From contig NZ_JAEPWM010000018.1 in the NCBI RefSeq assembly GCF_016654015.1, forward strand, positions 1 to 52,490: DNA of 52,490 nucleotides. The letters run 5' to 3'. The notes below the pieces were generated by a model, which ran no database searches, had not been told where the DNA came from, and was given only the letters and a program-made list of their open reading frames with translations. Positions 8,681 to 16,647 of the stretch are shown here, one piece after another. The position numbers and the translations under genes are program-made. The DNA is from Ramlibacter ginsenosidimutans. Its GTDB lineage: Bacteria > Pseudomonadota > Gammaproteobacteria > Burkholderiales > Burkholderiaceae_C. Within the stretch, counting starts at the first letter, position 1; the number at the start of each line of letters is the position of its first letter.

Positions 8681-10528
8681 TCAGTGCTGGCGACCGCACT
8701 CCGCCAGGAAGCCGATCAGCTCCTCGCGCAGTGCGTAGTAACGGGGATGGGTGATCAGCGCCTCGCGGCTCCGCGGGCGCTCCAGCGGCACGTCCATGAC
8801 CTTGCCGATGCGGGCGCGCGGCCCGTTGGTCATCATCACGACGCGATCGGCCAGCAGGATGGCCTCGTCGACGTCGTGCGTGACCATGATGGCGGTGACG
8901 CGGCTGCGCGCCCAGACCTCCATCAGCACTTCCTGCAACTCCCAGCGGGTGAGCGCATCCAGCATGCCGAAGGGCTCGTCCAGCAGCAGCAGCCTCGGTT
9001 GCAATGCGAAGGCGCGTGCGATGCCCACGCGCTGCTTCATGCCGTTGGACAGCTCGCCGGCCTTCTTGTGCATGGCGTCCGCCAGGCCGACGCGCTGCAG
9101 GTGGTAGGCCACGGCGTCGCGCCGCTCGGCCGCGCTGGCATGCGGGAACACCTTCGCGACGCCGAGCATCACGTTGTCGAAGGCGGTGAGCCAAGGCACG
9201 AGGCTGGGCGACTGGAACACCAGGCCGCGGTCGGGCCCGGCGTCCTTCACTTCGCGGCCGCCCAGCACGATCACGCCGTCGGTCACGTCGGCCAGGCCCG
9301 CGATCATCGACAGCACCGTGCTCTTGCCGCAGCCCGAATGGCCGATCAGGGACACGAACTCGCCGCGCCGCATGCGCAGGTCGAATCCGTCGACGACGGT
9401 CTGCGGGCCCTTGGGCGTGGGATAGACCTTGACCACCTGCGAGAAGTCGACGAAACGGTCTTCGTCGGCGCGCAGCGCGGCTGCGCGCGCTGGCCCCGGC
9501 AGGGGCGACGCCTCGGCAGCGGCGGTCTCGCTCTCGATGCGCTCGGCCAGTTGCGCATGGCGCAGGTTCAGCAGCGTCGCGAGCGTGGGCCGATGCGTCG
9601 GCGGGCCGGAGCGCGGCACCAGCGTCGGCAGCGAGATCACGGCCGCCCCGGTGCGCGCCTGGCGCGCGTGGGCCATGTCCAGCAGCGTCTGCGTGATCTC
9701 CGCGCGCAGCGCGCGAAAGCGCCGGTCGTGGTTCATCGCAGCGCGGTCGCGCGGCCGGGGCAGGTCCACCTCGAAGCTGTGCCCCAAGGTCGATCCGGCG
9801 CCGGGCGTGCCGGGCAGGCACAGCGGAATCACCCGGTCGGCCATCATCAAGGCCTCGTCCACGTCGTTGGTGATCAGCAGCACGGTCTTGCGCGCGCTGC
9901 CTGGCTGGTCCCACAGGCCGACGATCTCGTCCTGCAACTGCGCGCGGGTGAGCGCGTCGAGCGCCGAGAGCGGTTCGTCGAGCAGCAGCACCTCGGGATC
10001 GGTGGCGAGCGCCCGCGCCACGCTCACGCGCTGGCGCATGCCGCCCGAGAGTTGCGCCGGCCTCTTGTCGATGGCGGCGCTGAGGCCCACCATCGCGACG
10101 TAGCGCCTGACCTGCTCGGCGCGCGTCGCCGCGTCGTCGCCCGCGCGCACGCGATCGACCGCCAGCGCGACGTTCTCGCCGACGGTGAGCCACGGCATCA
10201 GCGAGTAGCTCTGGAAGACGATGCCGCGGTCCGGGCCGGGGCCGGTGATCGGCCGCCCCTGCAGCAGCGCCTCGCCGCGGTCCGGCGTGGCCAGGCCCGC
10301 GAGCAGGTTCACCAGCGTGGTCTTGCCCGTGCCGGAGAAGCCGACGACGGCGACGAACTCGCCGGGCGCGATGCGCAGGTCCACGTTAGTGAGCACCTCG
10401 GTGCGCCGCTTGCCTGCGCCGAAGCCCTTGCCCACGCTGCGCAATTCCAGTGCGGCGGGCGCAGGGACGGCGGCAAGCCGGGGCGGGGTGTCCGTTGTTT
10501 TGACGGAGGAGGCCAGCACTGCATGCAT
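8681..10528 (-). CDS. Nitrate ABC transporter, double ATP-binding protein (NrtC-NrtD type fusion)
   Basis: 615 aa with two complete ABC ATPase domains in one chain. Domain 1 (about 25-270) has Walker A GFSGTGKT near 63-70 and signature LSGGMRQR. Domain 2 (about 360-600) has Walker A GHSGCGKS near 396 and signature LSNGMKQR; each has a Walker B LLLDEP. The pieces joined are those that cyanobacteria split between NrtC and NrtD, but without the NrtA-like C-terminal domain of NrtC. It should energise nitrate (possibly nitrite or cyanate) import with NrtA and NrtB. The ATG at 10526-10528 is preferred over an overlapping GTG because AGGTGG sits 8 nt upstream. Confidence 0.92.
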   Translation of the reverse strand: MHAVLASSVKTTDTPPRLAAVPAPAALELRSVGKGFGAGKRRTEVLTNVDLRIAPGEFVAVVGFSGTGKTTLVNLLAGLATPDRGEALLQGRPITGPGPDRGIVFQSYSLMPWLTVGENVALAVDRVRAGDDAATRAEQVRRYVAMVGLSAAIDKRPAQLSGGMRQRVSVARALATDPEVLLLDEPLSALDALTRAQLQDEIVGLWDQPGSARKTVLLITNDVDEALMMADRVIPLCLPGTPGAGSTLGHSFEVDLPRPRDRAAMNHDRRFRALRAEITQTLLDMAHARQARTGAAVISLPTLVPRSGPPTHRPTLATLLNLRHAQLAERIESETAAAEASPLPGPARAAALRADEDRFVDFSQVVKVYPTPKGPQTVVDGFDLRMRRGEFVSLIGHSGCGKSTVLSMIAGLADVTDGVIVLGGREVKDAGPDRGLVFQSPSLVPWLTAFDNVMLGVAKVFPHASAAERRDAVAYHLQRVGLADAMHKKAGELSNGMKQRVGIARAFALQPRLLLLDEPFGMLDALTRWELQEVLMEVWARSRVTAIMVTHDVDEAILLADRVVMMTNGPRARIGKVMDVPLERPRSREALITHPRYYALREELIGFLAECGRQH

Positions 10529-10542
10529 GTCGGCATCCACCT

Positions 10543-11496
10543 TCACTTGTGGCTCACGAGCTGCTGCAGCAGCTGCATCAGGCGGTCCAGCGCGAAGCCG
10601 ATCCCGCCGATCGTGAAGACCGCGACCAGGATGCGGCCCAGCGAGGCGGAGCTGCCGTTCTGGAACTCGTCCCAGACGAACTTGCCGAGGCCGGGGTTCT
10701 GCGCCAGCATTTCCGCGGCGATCAGCACCATCCAGCCCACGCCCAGCGACAGGCGCATGCCGGTGAAGATGTAGGGCAGGGCGGAGGGCAGCATGATCCT
10801 GCGCACCCGCGTGGCCAGGGGCAGCTGCAGCACGCGGCCGACGTTCACCAGGTCCCGGTCCACCGAGTTCACGCCGATGGCGGTGTTGATCAGCGTCGGC
10901 CACAGCGAGCACAGCGTCACCGTCACCGCGGAGATGAGGAAGGACTTCTGCACGAAGGGCTCGCCGCCGTTGGTGGCGTACAGCGCGCTGACCACCAGCG
11001 TCACGATGGGCAGCCAGGCGAGCGGCGACACGGGGCGGAACAGCTGCACGATGGGATTGATCGCGGCCTGCACGACGCGCGAGGAGCCGGCCAGGATGCC
11101 CAGCGGCACCGCGATGAGCGTCGCCAGCAGGAACCCGGCGAACACGGTCAGCAGGCTGGTGGCTATCTGCGTGAGGTAGGTGGGGCGCGCGGGATAGGCG
11201 TGGCGCTCGGGCACCCAGCCCGGTTCTTCCTTCAGGCGCTCCTGGATGCGCTCTTCCTGGCGGGCGTAGAACTCGGAGCGGCGCTTCGCTTCGGCGGCGT
11301 GTTCCGCCCAAAGCGACTGCGCCTCGTGCACGACCTGCGTGGGACCGGGCACGACGCCCAGGCTGGTGTGGATGCGGGCGGCGACGATCGACCACAGCCC
11401 CAGGAACAGCGCGATCGCCAGCAGCGGCACGCCCAGCGAGAAGACGAGGCGGCGCAGCGCGTCGCGCGGGTCGGCCAGTTTCAGCAGCATCTGCAT
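10543..11496 (-). CDS. nrtB: Nitrate ABC transporter permease
   Basis: 317-aa inner-membrane permease of the binding-protein-dependent type (BPD_transp_1). It has an N-terminal membrane helix at about 20-40, a charged periplasmic segment (about 65-100, rich in E, K and R), then about five more helices. The cytoplasmic coupling (EAA-like) loop is around the stretch RVLQLPLATRVRRIMLPSAL. It forms the channel with the double ATPase encoded 14 bp downstream and receives nitrate from NrtA encoded upstream. Length and layout fit NrtB/NasE/SsuC-type permeases; nitrate specificity is taken from the operon. Confidence 0.93.
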   Translation of the reverse strand: MQMLLKLADPRDALRRLVFSLGVPLLAIALFLGLWSIVAARIHTSLGVVPGPTQVVHEAQSLWAEHAAEAKRRSEFYARQEERIQERLKEEPGWVPERHAYPARPTYLTQIATSLLTVFAGFLLATLIAVPLGILAGSSRVVQAAINPIVQLFRPVSPLAWLPIVTLVVSALYATNGGEPFVQKSFLISAVTVTLCSLWPTLINTAIGVNSVDRDLVNVGRVLQLPLATRVRRIMLPSALPYIFTGMRLSLGVGWMVLIAAEMLAQNPGLGKFVWDEFQNGSSASLGRILVAVFTIGGIGFALDRLMQLLQQLVSHK

Positions 11497-11509
11497 GGGG
11501 GTGCTCCGT

Positions 11510-12889
11510 TCAGGCCTTGTCCGCGGCCTTCAGGCCGATGCGGAACTTGTTGAGGTAATCGTTGGGTTTGCGCGCGTCGTACACGACGCCGTCGATGAAT
11601 CCGCCCTGCTTGTCCTTGAAGCCGTCGGTCTTGGGGAAGTCCGTCGCCTTGGCCTTGCCTTCGGCCACGAGGGCGGCGGCGGCGGCGCGGTACACGTCCG
11701 GCAGGTACACCTTCTTCGCCGTCTCGAAGTACCAGCTGTCCGGCTTGTTGTCGGCGACCTGGCCCCAGCGGCGCATCTGCGTGAGGTACCAGATGGCGTC
11801 GCTGTAGAAGGGGAAGGTGGCGAAGTTGCGGAAGAAGACGTTGAAGTCCGGCGCCGGGCGCTTGTCGCCCTTCTCGAACTCGAAGGTGCCGGTCATGCTG
11901 TTGGCTATCACCGCGGCGTCGGCGCCCACATAGGCCGGCCTGGCGAGCAGCTTCACGGCCTCGACGCGGTTGGCCATCGACTGGTCCAGCCACATGCAGG
12001 CGCGGATCATCGCCTTCACGATGGCGACGTGCGTGTTGGGGTACTTGTCCGCGAAGCCGCGCGTGACGCCGAACACCTTCTCGGGGTTGTAGGCCCAGAT
12101 CTCGTGGTCCATCACCACCGGCACGCCGATGTTCTTGAACACCGCCTGCTGGTTCCACGGCTCGCCCACGCAGTAGCCGTTGATGGTGCCCGCTTCCATG
12201 GTGGCCGGCATCTGCGGCGGCGGCGTGACCGACAGGAGCACGTCGGCCTTGGTCGTGCCGGTCACGTCCGCCGGCGTGTAGTAACCCGGGTTCAGTCCGC
12301 CGGCCGCCAGCCAGTAGCGCAGCTCGTAGTTGTGCGTGGAGACCGGGAAGACCATGCCCATCCTGAACGAGCGGCCCTGGGCCTTCCACTTGTCGACGAC
12401 CTTCTTCAGCGCGTCGGCCTTGATCGGGTGCACCACCTGCCCGTCCTTCGTCGGCAGCAGGGGTTTCATTTCCTTCCACACCTCGTTGGACACGGTGACG
12501 GCATTGCCGTTGAGGTCCATCGACATCGCGGTGACGATGTCGGCCTGCGTGCCGATGCCGATGGTGGCGCCCAGCGGCTGGCCCGCCAGCATGTGCGCGC
12601 CATCGAGCTGGCCGTCGATCACGCGATCGAGCAGAACCTTCCAGTTCGCCTGGGCTTCCAGCGTGACGATGAGGCCCTCGTCCTCGAAGAAGTGCTTCTC
12701 CAGCGCGACCGCCAGCGGAGCGCAGTCGGTCAGCTTGATGAAGCCGAACTTCAGCACCTCCTTTTCCGGCCGCGCCTTCTTCTGCGCGAGCGCCGTGGCG
12801 GGCAGGCCGAACGCGGCGCTGCCCAGGGCGGCGGCAGCGGTCAGGACGGTCCGGCGCTTCACCGGGATGGAAGAGGCATGCATCGTCAT
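11510..12889 (-). CDS. nrtA: Nitrate ABC transporter substrate-binding protein
   Basis: 459-aa periplasmic (possibly membrane-tethered) nitrate-binding protein. The N terminus has a KRR followed by a hydrophobic stretch ending ATALA, consistent with a Tat or Sec signal. The body is the NMT1/SsuA-like nitrate-binding fold seen in NrtA/NasF, with conserved blocks such as CVGEPWNQQAV and GHMLAGQP-like (AHMLAGQP). The ATG at 12887-12889 is preceded by CGGAG. It is the first structural gene of the operon, 13 bp before nrtB, and it sits behind a sigma-54-type promoter and an ANTAR-type antitermination leader, implying expression only under nitrogen limitation and with nitrate present. Confidence 0.93.
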   Translation of the reverse strand: MTMHASSIPVKRRTVLTAAAALGSAAFGLPATALAQKKARPEKEVLKFGFIKLTDCAPLAVALEKHFFEDEGLIVTLEAQANWKVLLDRVIDGQLDGAHMLAGQPLGATIGIGTQADIVTAMSMDLNGNAVTVSNEVWKEMKPLLPTKDGQVVHPIKADALKKVVDKWKAQGRSFRMGMVFPVSTHNYELRYWLAAGGLNPGYYTPADVTGTTKADVLLSVTPPPQMPATMEAGTINGYCVGEPWNQQAVFKNIGVPVVMDHEIWAYNPEKVFGVTRGFADKYPNTHVAIVKAMIRACMWLDQSMANRVEAVKLLARPAYVGADAAVIANSMTGTFEFEKGDKRPAPDFNVFFRNFATFPFYSDAIWYLTQMRRWGQVADNKPDSWYFETAKKVYLPDVYRAAAAALVAEGKAKATDFPKTDGFKDKQGGFIDGVVYDARKPNDYLNKFRIGLKAADKA

Positions 12890-12907
12890 GGGCTCCGAAG
12901 GCAGGTC

Positions 12908-13004
12908 GAAAACAAGAAGGCGCCCATCGCTCCGCGCGCCCGCGCGGGTGATGGACGCCGTTGTCCAGGTGGAAACTCGGGGCGGGCGCCGCCGTTGGCG
13001 CCCG
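12908..13004 (-). promoter_or_regulatory. ANTAR-type antitermination leader of nrtA (two hexaloop hairpins plus overlapping terminator)
   Basis: Minus strand, in order. P1 at 12983-13004: stem CGGGCGCC/GGCGCCCG, loop AACGGC (12991-12996). A 15-nt linker. P2 at 12952-12967: stem TGGAC/GTCCA, same loop AACGGC (12957-12962). Terminator at 12920-12958: arms GCGTCCATC and GATGGGCGC (9 pairs, one G-U), an inner stem CCGCGC/GCGCGG, then the U-rich run CTTCTTGTTTT (12909-12919). The terminator's 5' arm (12950-12958) uses the 3' arm of P2, so the two cannot coexist. Both loops carry A1 and G4, the known ANTAR recognition pattern. The expected ligand is the NasR protein encoded next door. Confidence 0.85.
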
Positions 13005-13017
13005 ATACCCTCTTGCT

Positions 13018-13033
13018 AGCAGGCACCGTGCCA
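13018..13033 (-). promoter_or_regulatory. Sigma-54 (-24/-12) promoter candidate for the nrtA operon
   Basis: Minus-strand TGGCACG-GTGC-CTGCT matches TGGCACG-N4-TTGCW at 11 of 12 positions, with GG and GC ten bases apart. The predicted transcript starts near 13007, three bases before hairpin P1, the same spacing as at nirB. Sigma-54 with NtrC is the known control of nitrate assimilation genes in enterobacteria; its use here is inference. Confidence 0.7.
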
Positions 13034-13053
13034 GCCCGTTCCGAAAGCGCGCT

Positions 13054-13069
13054 GCACCGGCCACAGTGC
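13054..13069. promoter_or_regulatory. Imperfect NtrC-like dyad, promoter-proximal
   Basis: GCACCGGCCACAGTGC has the GCAC/GTGC half-sites of NtrC enhancers (GCACC-N5-GGTGC), but the arms are one base too far apart. It is centred about 55 bp upstream of the predicted nrtA start. It may be a weak second site or chance. Confidence 0.3.
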
Positions 13070-13144
13070 TGGAGGGAAAGGGCGAGCGCCGGTAGCGCAG
13101 GCGCGGCTGCAGCGGCACGACGAGACCGGGCTTGGTGCCGCCGC

Positions 13145-13159
13145 GCACCCTTGTCGTGC
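13145..13159. promoter_or_regulatory. NtrC-binding-site-like dyad upstream of nrtA
   Basis: GCACCCTTGTCGTGC fits GCACC-N5-GGTGC with correct spacing and one mismatch, inside a longer palindrome GCGCAC...GTGCGC (13143-13161). It is centred about 145 bp upstream of the predicted sigma-54 start, a usual enhancer distance. The NtrC assignment is inferred from sequence alone. Confidence 0.45.
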
Positions 13160-13175
13160 GCCGGAGCTCCCCTTT

Positions 13176-14396
13176 TCAGCGCGTGCCGGGCAGCATGTCC
13201 GCGAACGACAGCACTGCGCCCGCCACTTCCACGATGCGCCGGTTCTGGTTCATGGCCATCTGGCGCAGCGCCTTGTACGCGTCGTCCTCGCTCAGGTTGC
13301 GGTGGGCCATCAGCAGGCCCTTGGCGCGCTCGATCACCTTGCGCTCGTTGAGGCTGGTGCGCACCTGCTCCAGTTCGTCGCTCATCGCCTGCAGCCGCAG
13401 TGACTGCTGCTGCACCAGTTCGAGCACCGAGCGTTCGAGGTGCGGGCCCCAGCGGCCGCTTGCCGGTTCGCTGTCCTGCGCCTGGGCCGCGAGCGCGTCG
13501 AGCAGCGCGCGCTGGTCCCGCAGCTCCGCGCGGGCCTGGGCAATGCGTTCCCCGCACACGCTGCGCAAATGCGCGGTGAGCCGGTCCTCCACGCTGCGCA
13601 TCGCGTCGATGCGCAGCGTGCACTGCTCGTACCACGCGTCGCTCAACTCGGGGTCGAGGCGGCCGTCGCGCGCCGTGCAACCGATGCGGCGCAGCTTTTC
13701 CACCTGCGCCAGCACGGCCGGCTCCTGGCTGGCGCGATCGGTTTCCAGCACGCCGGTGCTGGCGAACTCCGCGAACAAGGCCATGCAGGCCTGCTGCGAC
13801 TCGATCAGGTGTTCCCACTCCTGCCGGGCCGCCTCGTCGATCCGGCCGGCGGCGAAGGCGCGGGCTCCGAAGGCGCGCTCCTGGCCGGCGAACTCCTTGC
13901 CCTGCATGAAGTTGAACAGGGCGACCAGCGCACGCGAAACCTGCGGGTCGGTCGCGGTGTCCGCGGCCTCGAAGACGACGGCCAGCAGCCCGGCGACCAG
14001 GCGGGTGAACGCGGCGCTCGCCTCGCTCGCCGGCAAGGCCAACGCGGCGACGCGCTCGCGCAGCGAGGGCAGGCCGGCCAGCCCGTGCAGCACGACGGCC
14101 ACCCGGCCGAACAGGCGGGAGCCGTTGCGCACCTCGCTGCTGCCGGTGTCCAGGCAATCGAGCTGGGCGCGCACCTCCTGCTCCGCGCCCTCGCAGGCGG
14201 CGACCTGCTGCAAGCGCTGCTGGGCGAAGCGGCGACCTTGCGAACCCAGGAACACGCCACTGATGCCGCGCTCGCGCTGCAAGGCGTGGATGAAACGGCC
14301 GATGGCGCCGACCAACTCACTGGTGCGCGCGAGCTCCTCGAGCTCGGCGATCTCGCATTGGCGGGCGGCGAGGAGGAAATGGGATCCGGACTTCAT
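13176..14396 (-). CDS. nasR: Nitrate/nitrite-responsive antiterminator (NIT + ANTAR domains)
   Basis: 406 aa. Residues about 25-290 form a NIT nitrate/nitrite-sensing domain, with the characteristic LVGAIGRFIHALQRERG opening. The C-terminal ~60 residues are an ANTAR RNA-binding domain (core ERKVIERAKGLLMAHRNLSE and the conserved ALRQMAMNQNRR). In Klebsiella, NasR binds paired leader hairpins when nitrate or nitrite is present and lets polymerase pass a terminator. Two such hairpin pairs occur downstream on the same strand, before nrtA and nirB. The ATG at 14394-14396 is the only start giving the family N terminus, although no ribosome site is obvious. It is transcribed toward nrtA with a 286-bp gap. 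Confidence 0.93.
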   Translation of the reverse strand: MKSGSHFLLAARQCEIAELEELARTSELVGAIGRFIHALQRERGISGVFLGSQGRRFAQQRLQQVAACEGAEQEVRAQLDCLDTGSSEVRNGSRLFGRVAVVLHGLAGLPSLRERVAALALPASEASAAFTRLVAGLLAVVFEAADTATDPQVSRALVALFNFMQGKEFAGQERAFGARAFAAGRIDEAARQEWEHLIESQQACMALFAEFASTGVLETDRASQEPAVLAQVEKLRRIGCTARDGRLDPELSDAWYEQCTLRIDAMRSVEDRLTAHLRSVCGERIAQARAELRDQRALLDALAAQAQDSEPASGRWGPHLERSVLELVQQQSLRLQAMSDELEQVRTSLNERKVIERAKGLLMAHRNLSEDDAYKALRQMAMNQNRRIVEVAGAVLSFADMLPGTR

Positions 14397-14436
14397 TGCG
14401 GTGAGTGCAGCAACAAGCGTGCCGGAGGGCGGGTCC

Positions 14437-14823
14437 GTGGCTGAGCGGGGCAATGGAACGCAGAGTGCGCAGAGGTTACGCAGAGGACGCAGAGAAAACC
14501 AATAAAAGGATGTTCCTCTGCGTTCTCTCTGTCCTCTGCGCAACCGCGGGCGTGCCGAGGCGAAGGTTCGTGGCTGAGCGGAGCAATGGAACGCAGAGTG
14601 CGCAAAGGTTACGCAGAGGACGCAGAGAAAACCAATAAAGGATGTTCCTCTGCGTTCTCTCTGTCCTCTGCGCAACCGCGAGCGTGCCGAGGCGAAGGTC
14701 CGTGGCTGAGCGGGGCAATGGAACGCAGAGTGCGCAGAGGTTTCGCAGAGGACGCAGAGAAAACCAATAAAAGGATGTTCCTCTGCGTCCTCTGCGTAAC
14801 CATTGCGTCCTCTGCGTTCTCCT
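14437..14823. repeat. Three tandem copies of the CGCAGAGG hairpin repeat (family B)
   Basis: Three units start at 14437, 14570 and 14702 (period about 132-133 bp), each opening gtggctgagcgg and containing gcgcagaggtt, cgcagaggacgcagagaa, an A/T-rich centre (aaccaataaa) and the inverse cctctgcg blocks. Each unit can fold into a long imperfect hairpin. The third unit ends differently, like the dispersed copies at 20294-20426. Together they fill most of the nasR-tsaD intergenic region (14397-14892), in which nothing else was recognised. Confidence 0.9.
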
Positions 14824-14892
14824 GCCCGATCGGCCGCATGCCTCAAACTGCCGCCCGGAGCCGGGGAATGGACCGACCGCTACACTCGACGC

Positions 14893-15930
14893 ATGATCGT
14901 TCTGGGCATCGAGTCGTCCTGCGACGAGACCGGCGTGGCGCTGGTCGAAGCGGCGGGGACGCAGGTCCCGCGGCTGCGCGCGCACGCGCTGCACAGCCAG
15001 GTGGAGATGCACCAGGCCTATGGCGGCGTGGTGCCGGAACTCGCCAGCCGCGACCACATCCGGCGCGTGCTGCCTCTGGCGCAGCAGGTGCTGGACGAGG
15101 CCGGGTGCCATCTCGCCGACGTGGATGTCGTCGCCTACACGCGTGGCCCGGGCCTCGCGGGCGCACTGCTGGTCGGGGCGGGTGTCGCCTGCGCACTGGG
15201 CGCGGCGCTCGGCCGGCCCGTGCTGGGCGTGCATCACCTGGAAGGGCATTTGCTGTCGCCGTTCCTCAGCGCGGACCCGCCGGCCTTTCCCTTCATTGCC
15301 CTGCTGGTCTCTGGCGGCCACACGCAGCTGATGCAGGTCGAGGGGGTCGGCCGCTACACGCTGCTGGGCGAGACCATCGACGACGCGGCGGGCGAGGCCT
15401 TCGACAAGTCCGCCAAGCTGCTCGGGCTGGCTTATCCGGGCGGTCCGGCCCTGTCCAGGCTGGCGGAGCAGGGCGACCCAGCGGCCTTCAAGCTGCCGCG
15501 CCCACTGCTGCACAGCGGCGACCTCGACTTCTCCTTCGCGGGCCTGAAGACGGCCGTGCTCACGCAGGTGCACAAGCTGGGGGACGCGCTGGAGCAGCGC
15601 AAGGCCGACCTCGCGGCTTCGACCGAAGCGGCGATTGTCGAGGTCCTGGTGAAGAAATCGCTGGCTGCGCTCGAGCGCAGCGGGCTGCGGCGCATCGTCG
15701 TCGCTGGCGGGGTGGGGGCGAACCGCCGCCTGCGCTCGCAGCTCGACGCCGCCTGCGCCCGGCGCGGCGTGCGCGTGCACTATCCCGAACTGGCCCTCTG
15801 CACCGACAACGGGGCCATGATCGCCCTCGCGGCCGCGATGCGGCTGCAGGGCGGCGTGCAGCAGGCGCGCGCCGACTACGCCTTCGACGTCAGGCCGCGC
15901 TGGCCGCTCGGCGAACTGACTGAGGGCTGA
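14893..15930 (+). CDS. tsaD: tRNA N6-adenosine threonylcarbamoyltransferase
   Basis: 345-aa enzyme that transfers threonylcarbamoyl from TC-AMP to A37 of ANN-decoding tRNAs, working with TsaB and TsaE in the cytoplasm. It has the ASKHA fold start MIVLGIESSCDETG, the metal-binding histidine motif HHLEGH and the glycine-rich VAGGVGANRRLR near residue 275. Length is typical. The ATG at 14893 is chosen because the upstream extension is family-B repeat sequence. It is divergent from nasR and not functionally linked to it. Confidence 0.96.
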   Translation: MIVLGIESSCDETGVALVEAAGTQVPRLRAHALHSQVEMHQAYGGVVPELASRDHIRRVLPLAQQVLDEAGCHLADVDVVAYTRGPGLAGALLVGAGVACALGAALGRPVLGVHHLEGHLLSPFLSADPPAFPFIALLVSGGHTQLMQVEGVGRYTLLGETIDDAAGEAFDKSAKLLGLAYPGGPALSRLAEQGDPAAFKLPRPLLHSGDLDFSFAGLKTAVLTQVHKLGDALEQRKADLAASTEAAIVEVLVKKSLAALERSGLRRIVVAGGVGANRRLRSQLDAACARRGVRVHYPELALCTDNGAMIALAAAMRLQGGVQQARADYAFDVRPRWPLGELTEG

Positions 15931-15986
15931 GCCCGAAAGGGTTTCCCCGAAAGCAGGGAGGCCGGAGAGCGTGCCTAAATGAAGGC

Positions 15987-16631
15987 ATGAGCGTCCCTGG
16001 CAATTCCGGTCACGCGTTCGACGACCCGGCGGGCACCTGGAACCGCCGCTTCTCCGAACCCGGTTATCTCTTCGGCACCGAGCCGAACACCTGGCTGCAC
16101 GACCACGCCAACGTGTGGCAGGCGGGCCAGCGCGTGCTGTGCGTCGCCGACGGCGAGGGACGCAACAGCGTCTGGCTCGCCCAGCAAGGCCTCACGGTCG
16201 ACGCCTTCGACATCTCCGAGGTGGCCGTGCGCAAGGCACGCGACTTTGCGCGGGTCACCGGCGTCAAGGTGAACTTCGCCGTCGCCGACATCGCCCACCT
16301 GCAGTGGCCCAAGGGGCTCTACGACGGCGTGGTGGCGATCTTCATCCAGTTCGCCGACCCGATGCTGCGCGCGCGCATCTTCGAGGGCATGGTGCGCTGC
16401 CTCAAGCCGGGCGGCATCCTCGTGCTGCAGGGGTACACGCCGCGGCAGCTGGAGTTCCGCACGGGCGGCCCGCCGATCGCCTCGCACATGTACACGCCGG
16501 AGCTCCTGCACGAGGCCTTCCTCGGCATGGAGATCCTGGACATCCGCGAATACGAGGCCGAGCTCGCCGAAGGCACTGGCCACCGCGGGCATTCGGCGCT
16601 GCTGGGCCTGGTCGCGCGCAAGCCGACCTGA
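15987..16631 (+). CDS. Class I SAM-dependent methyltransferase
   Basis: 214 aa with the Rossmann-type methyltransferase core. Motif I is VLCVADGEGRNS (about 49-60), followed by an acidic motif II in TVDAFDIS, motif III around NFAVADIAHL and motif IV in YDGVVAIF. The region resembles TehB/thiopurine-type small-molecule methyltransferases, but the substrate cannot be told from sequence. It lies 56 bp after tsaD on the same strand and converges on a LysR gene. Confidence 0.85.
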   Translation: MSVPGNSGHAFDDPAGTWNRRFSEPGYLFGTEPNTWLHDHANVWQAGQRVLCVADGEGRNSVWLAQQGLTVDAFDISEVAVRKARDFARVTGVKVNFAVADIAHLQWPKGLYDGVVAIFIQFADPMLRARIFEGMVRCLKPGGILVLQGYTPRQLEFRTGGPPIASHMYTPELLHEAFLGMEILDIREYEAELAEGTGHRGHSALLGLVARKPT

Positions 16632-16647
16632 AGCACCGCGCCGGACC

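Noticed and set aside
14409..14424. Third sigma-54-like match upstream of nasR (CGGCACG-CTTG-TTGCT on the minus strand).
   Set aside because: The match is 11/12, but the predicted start would be only 2 nt before the nasR ATG, and the sequence lies at the edge of the tandem repeat, resembling the repeat boundaries. It lacks the hairpin leader seen at the other two sites.
14437..14823. Tandem repeats considered as a CRISPR array.
   Set aside because: Units are about 132 bp, almost identical throughout, with no short repeat/unique spacer pattern and no cas genes nearby.
15931..15986. Terminator after tsaD (cccgaaagggtttcccc).
   Set aside because: Only a weak short stem and no T-run; transcription may continue into the methyltransferase gene.
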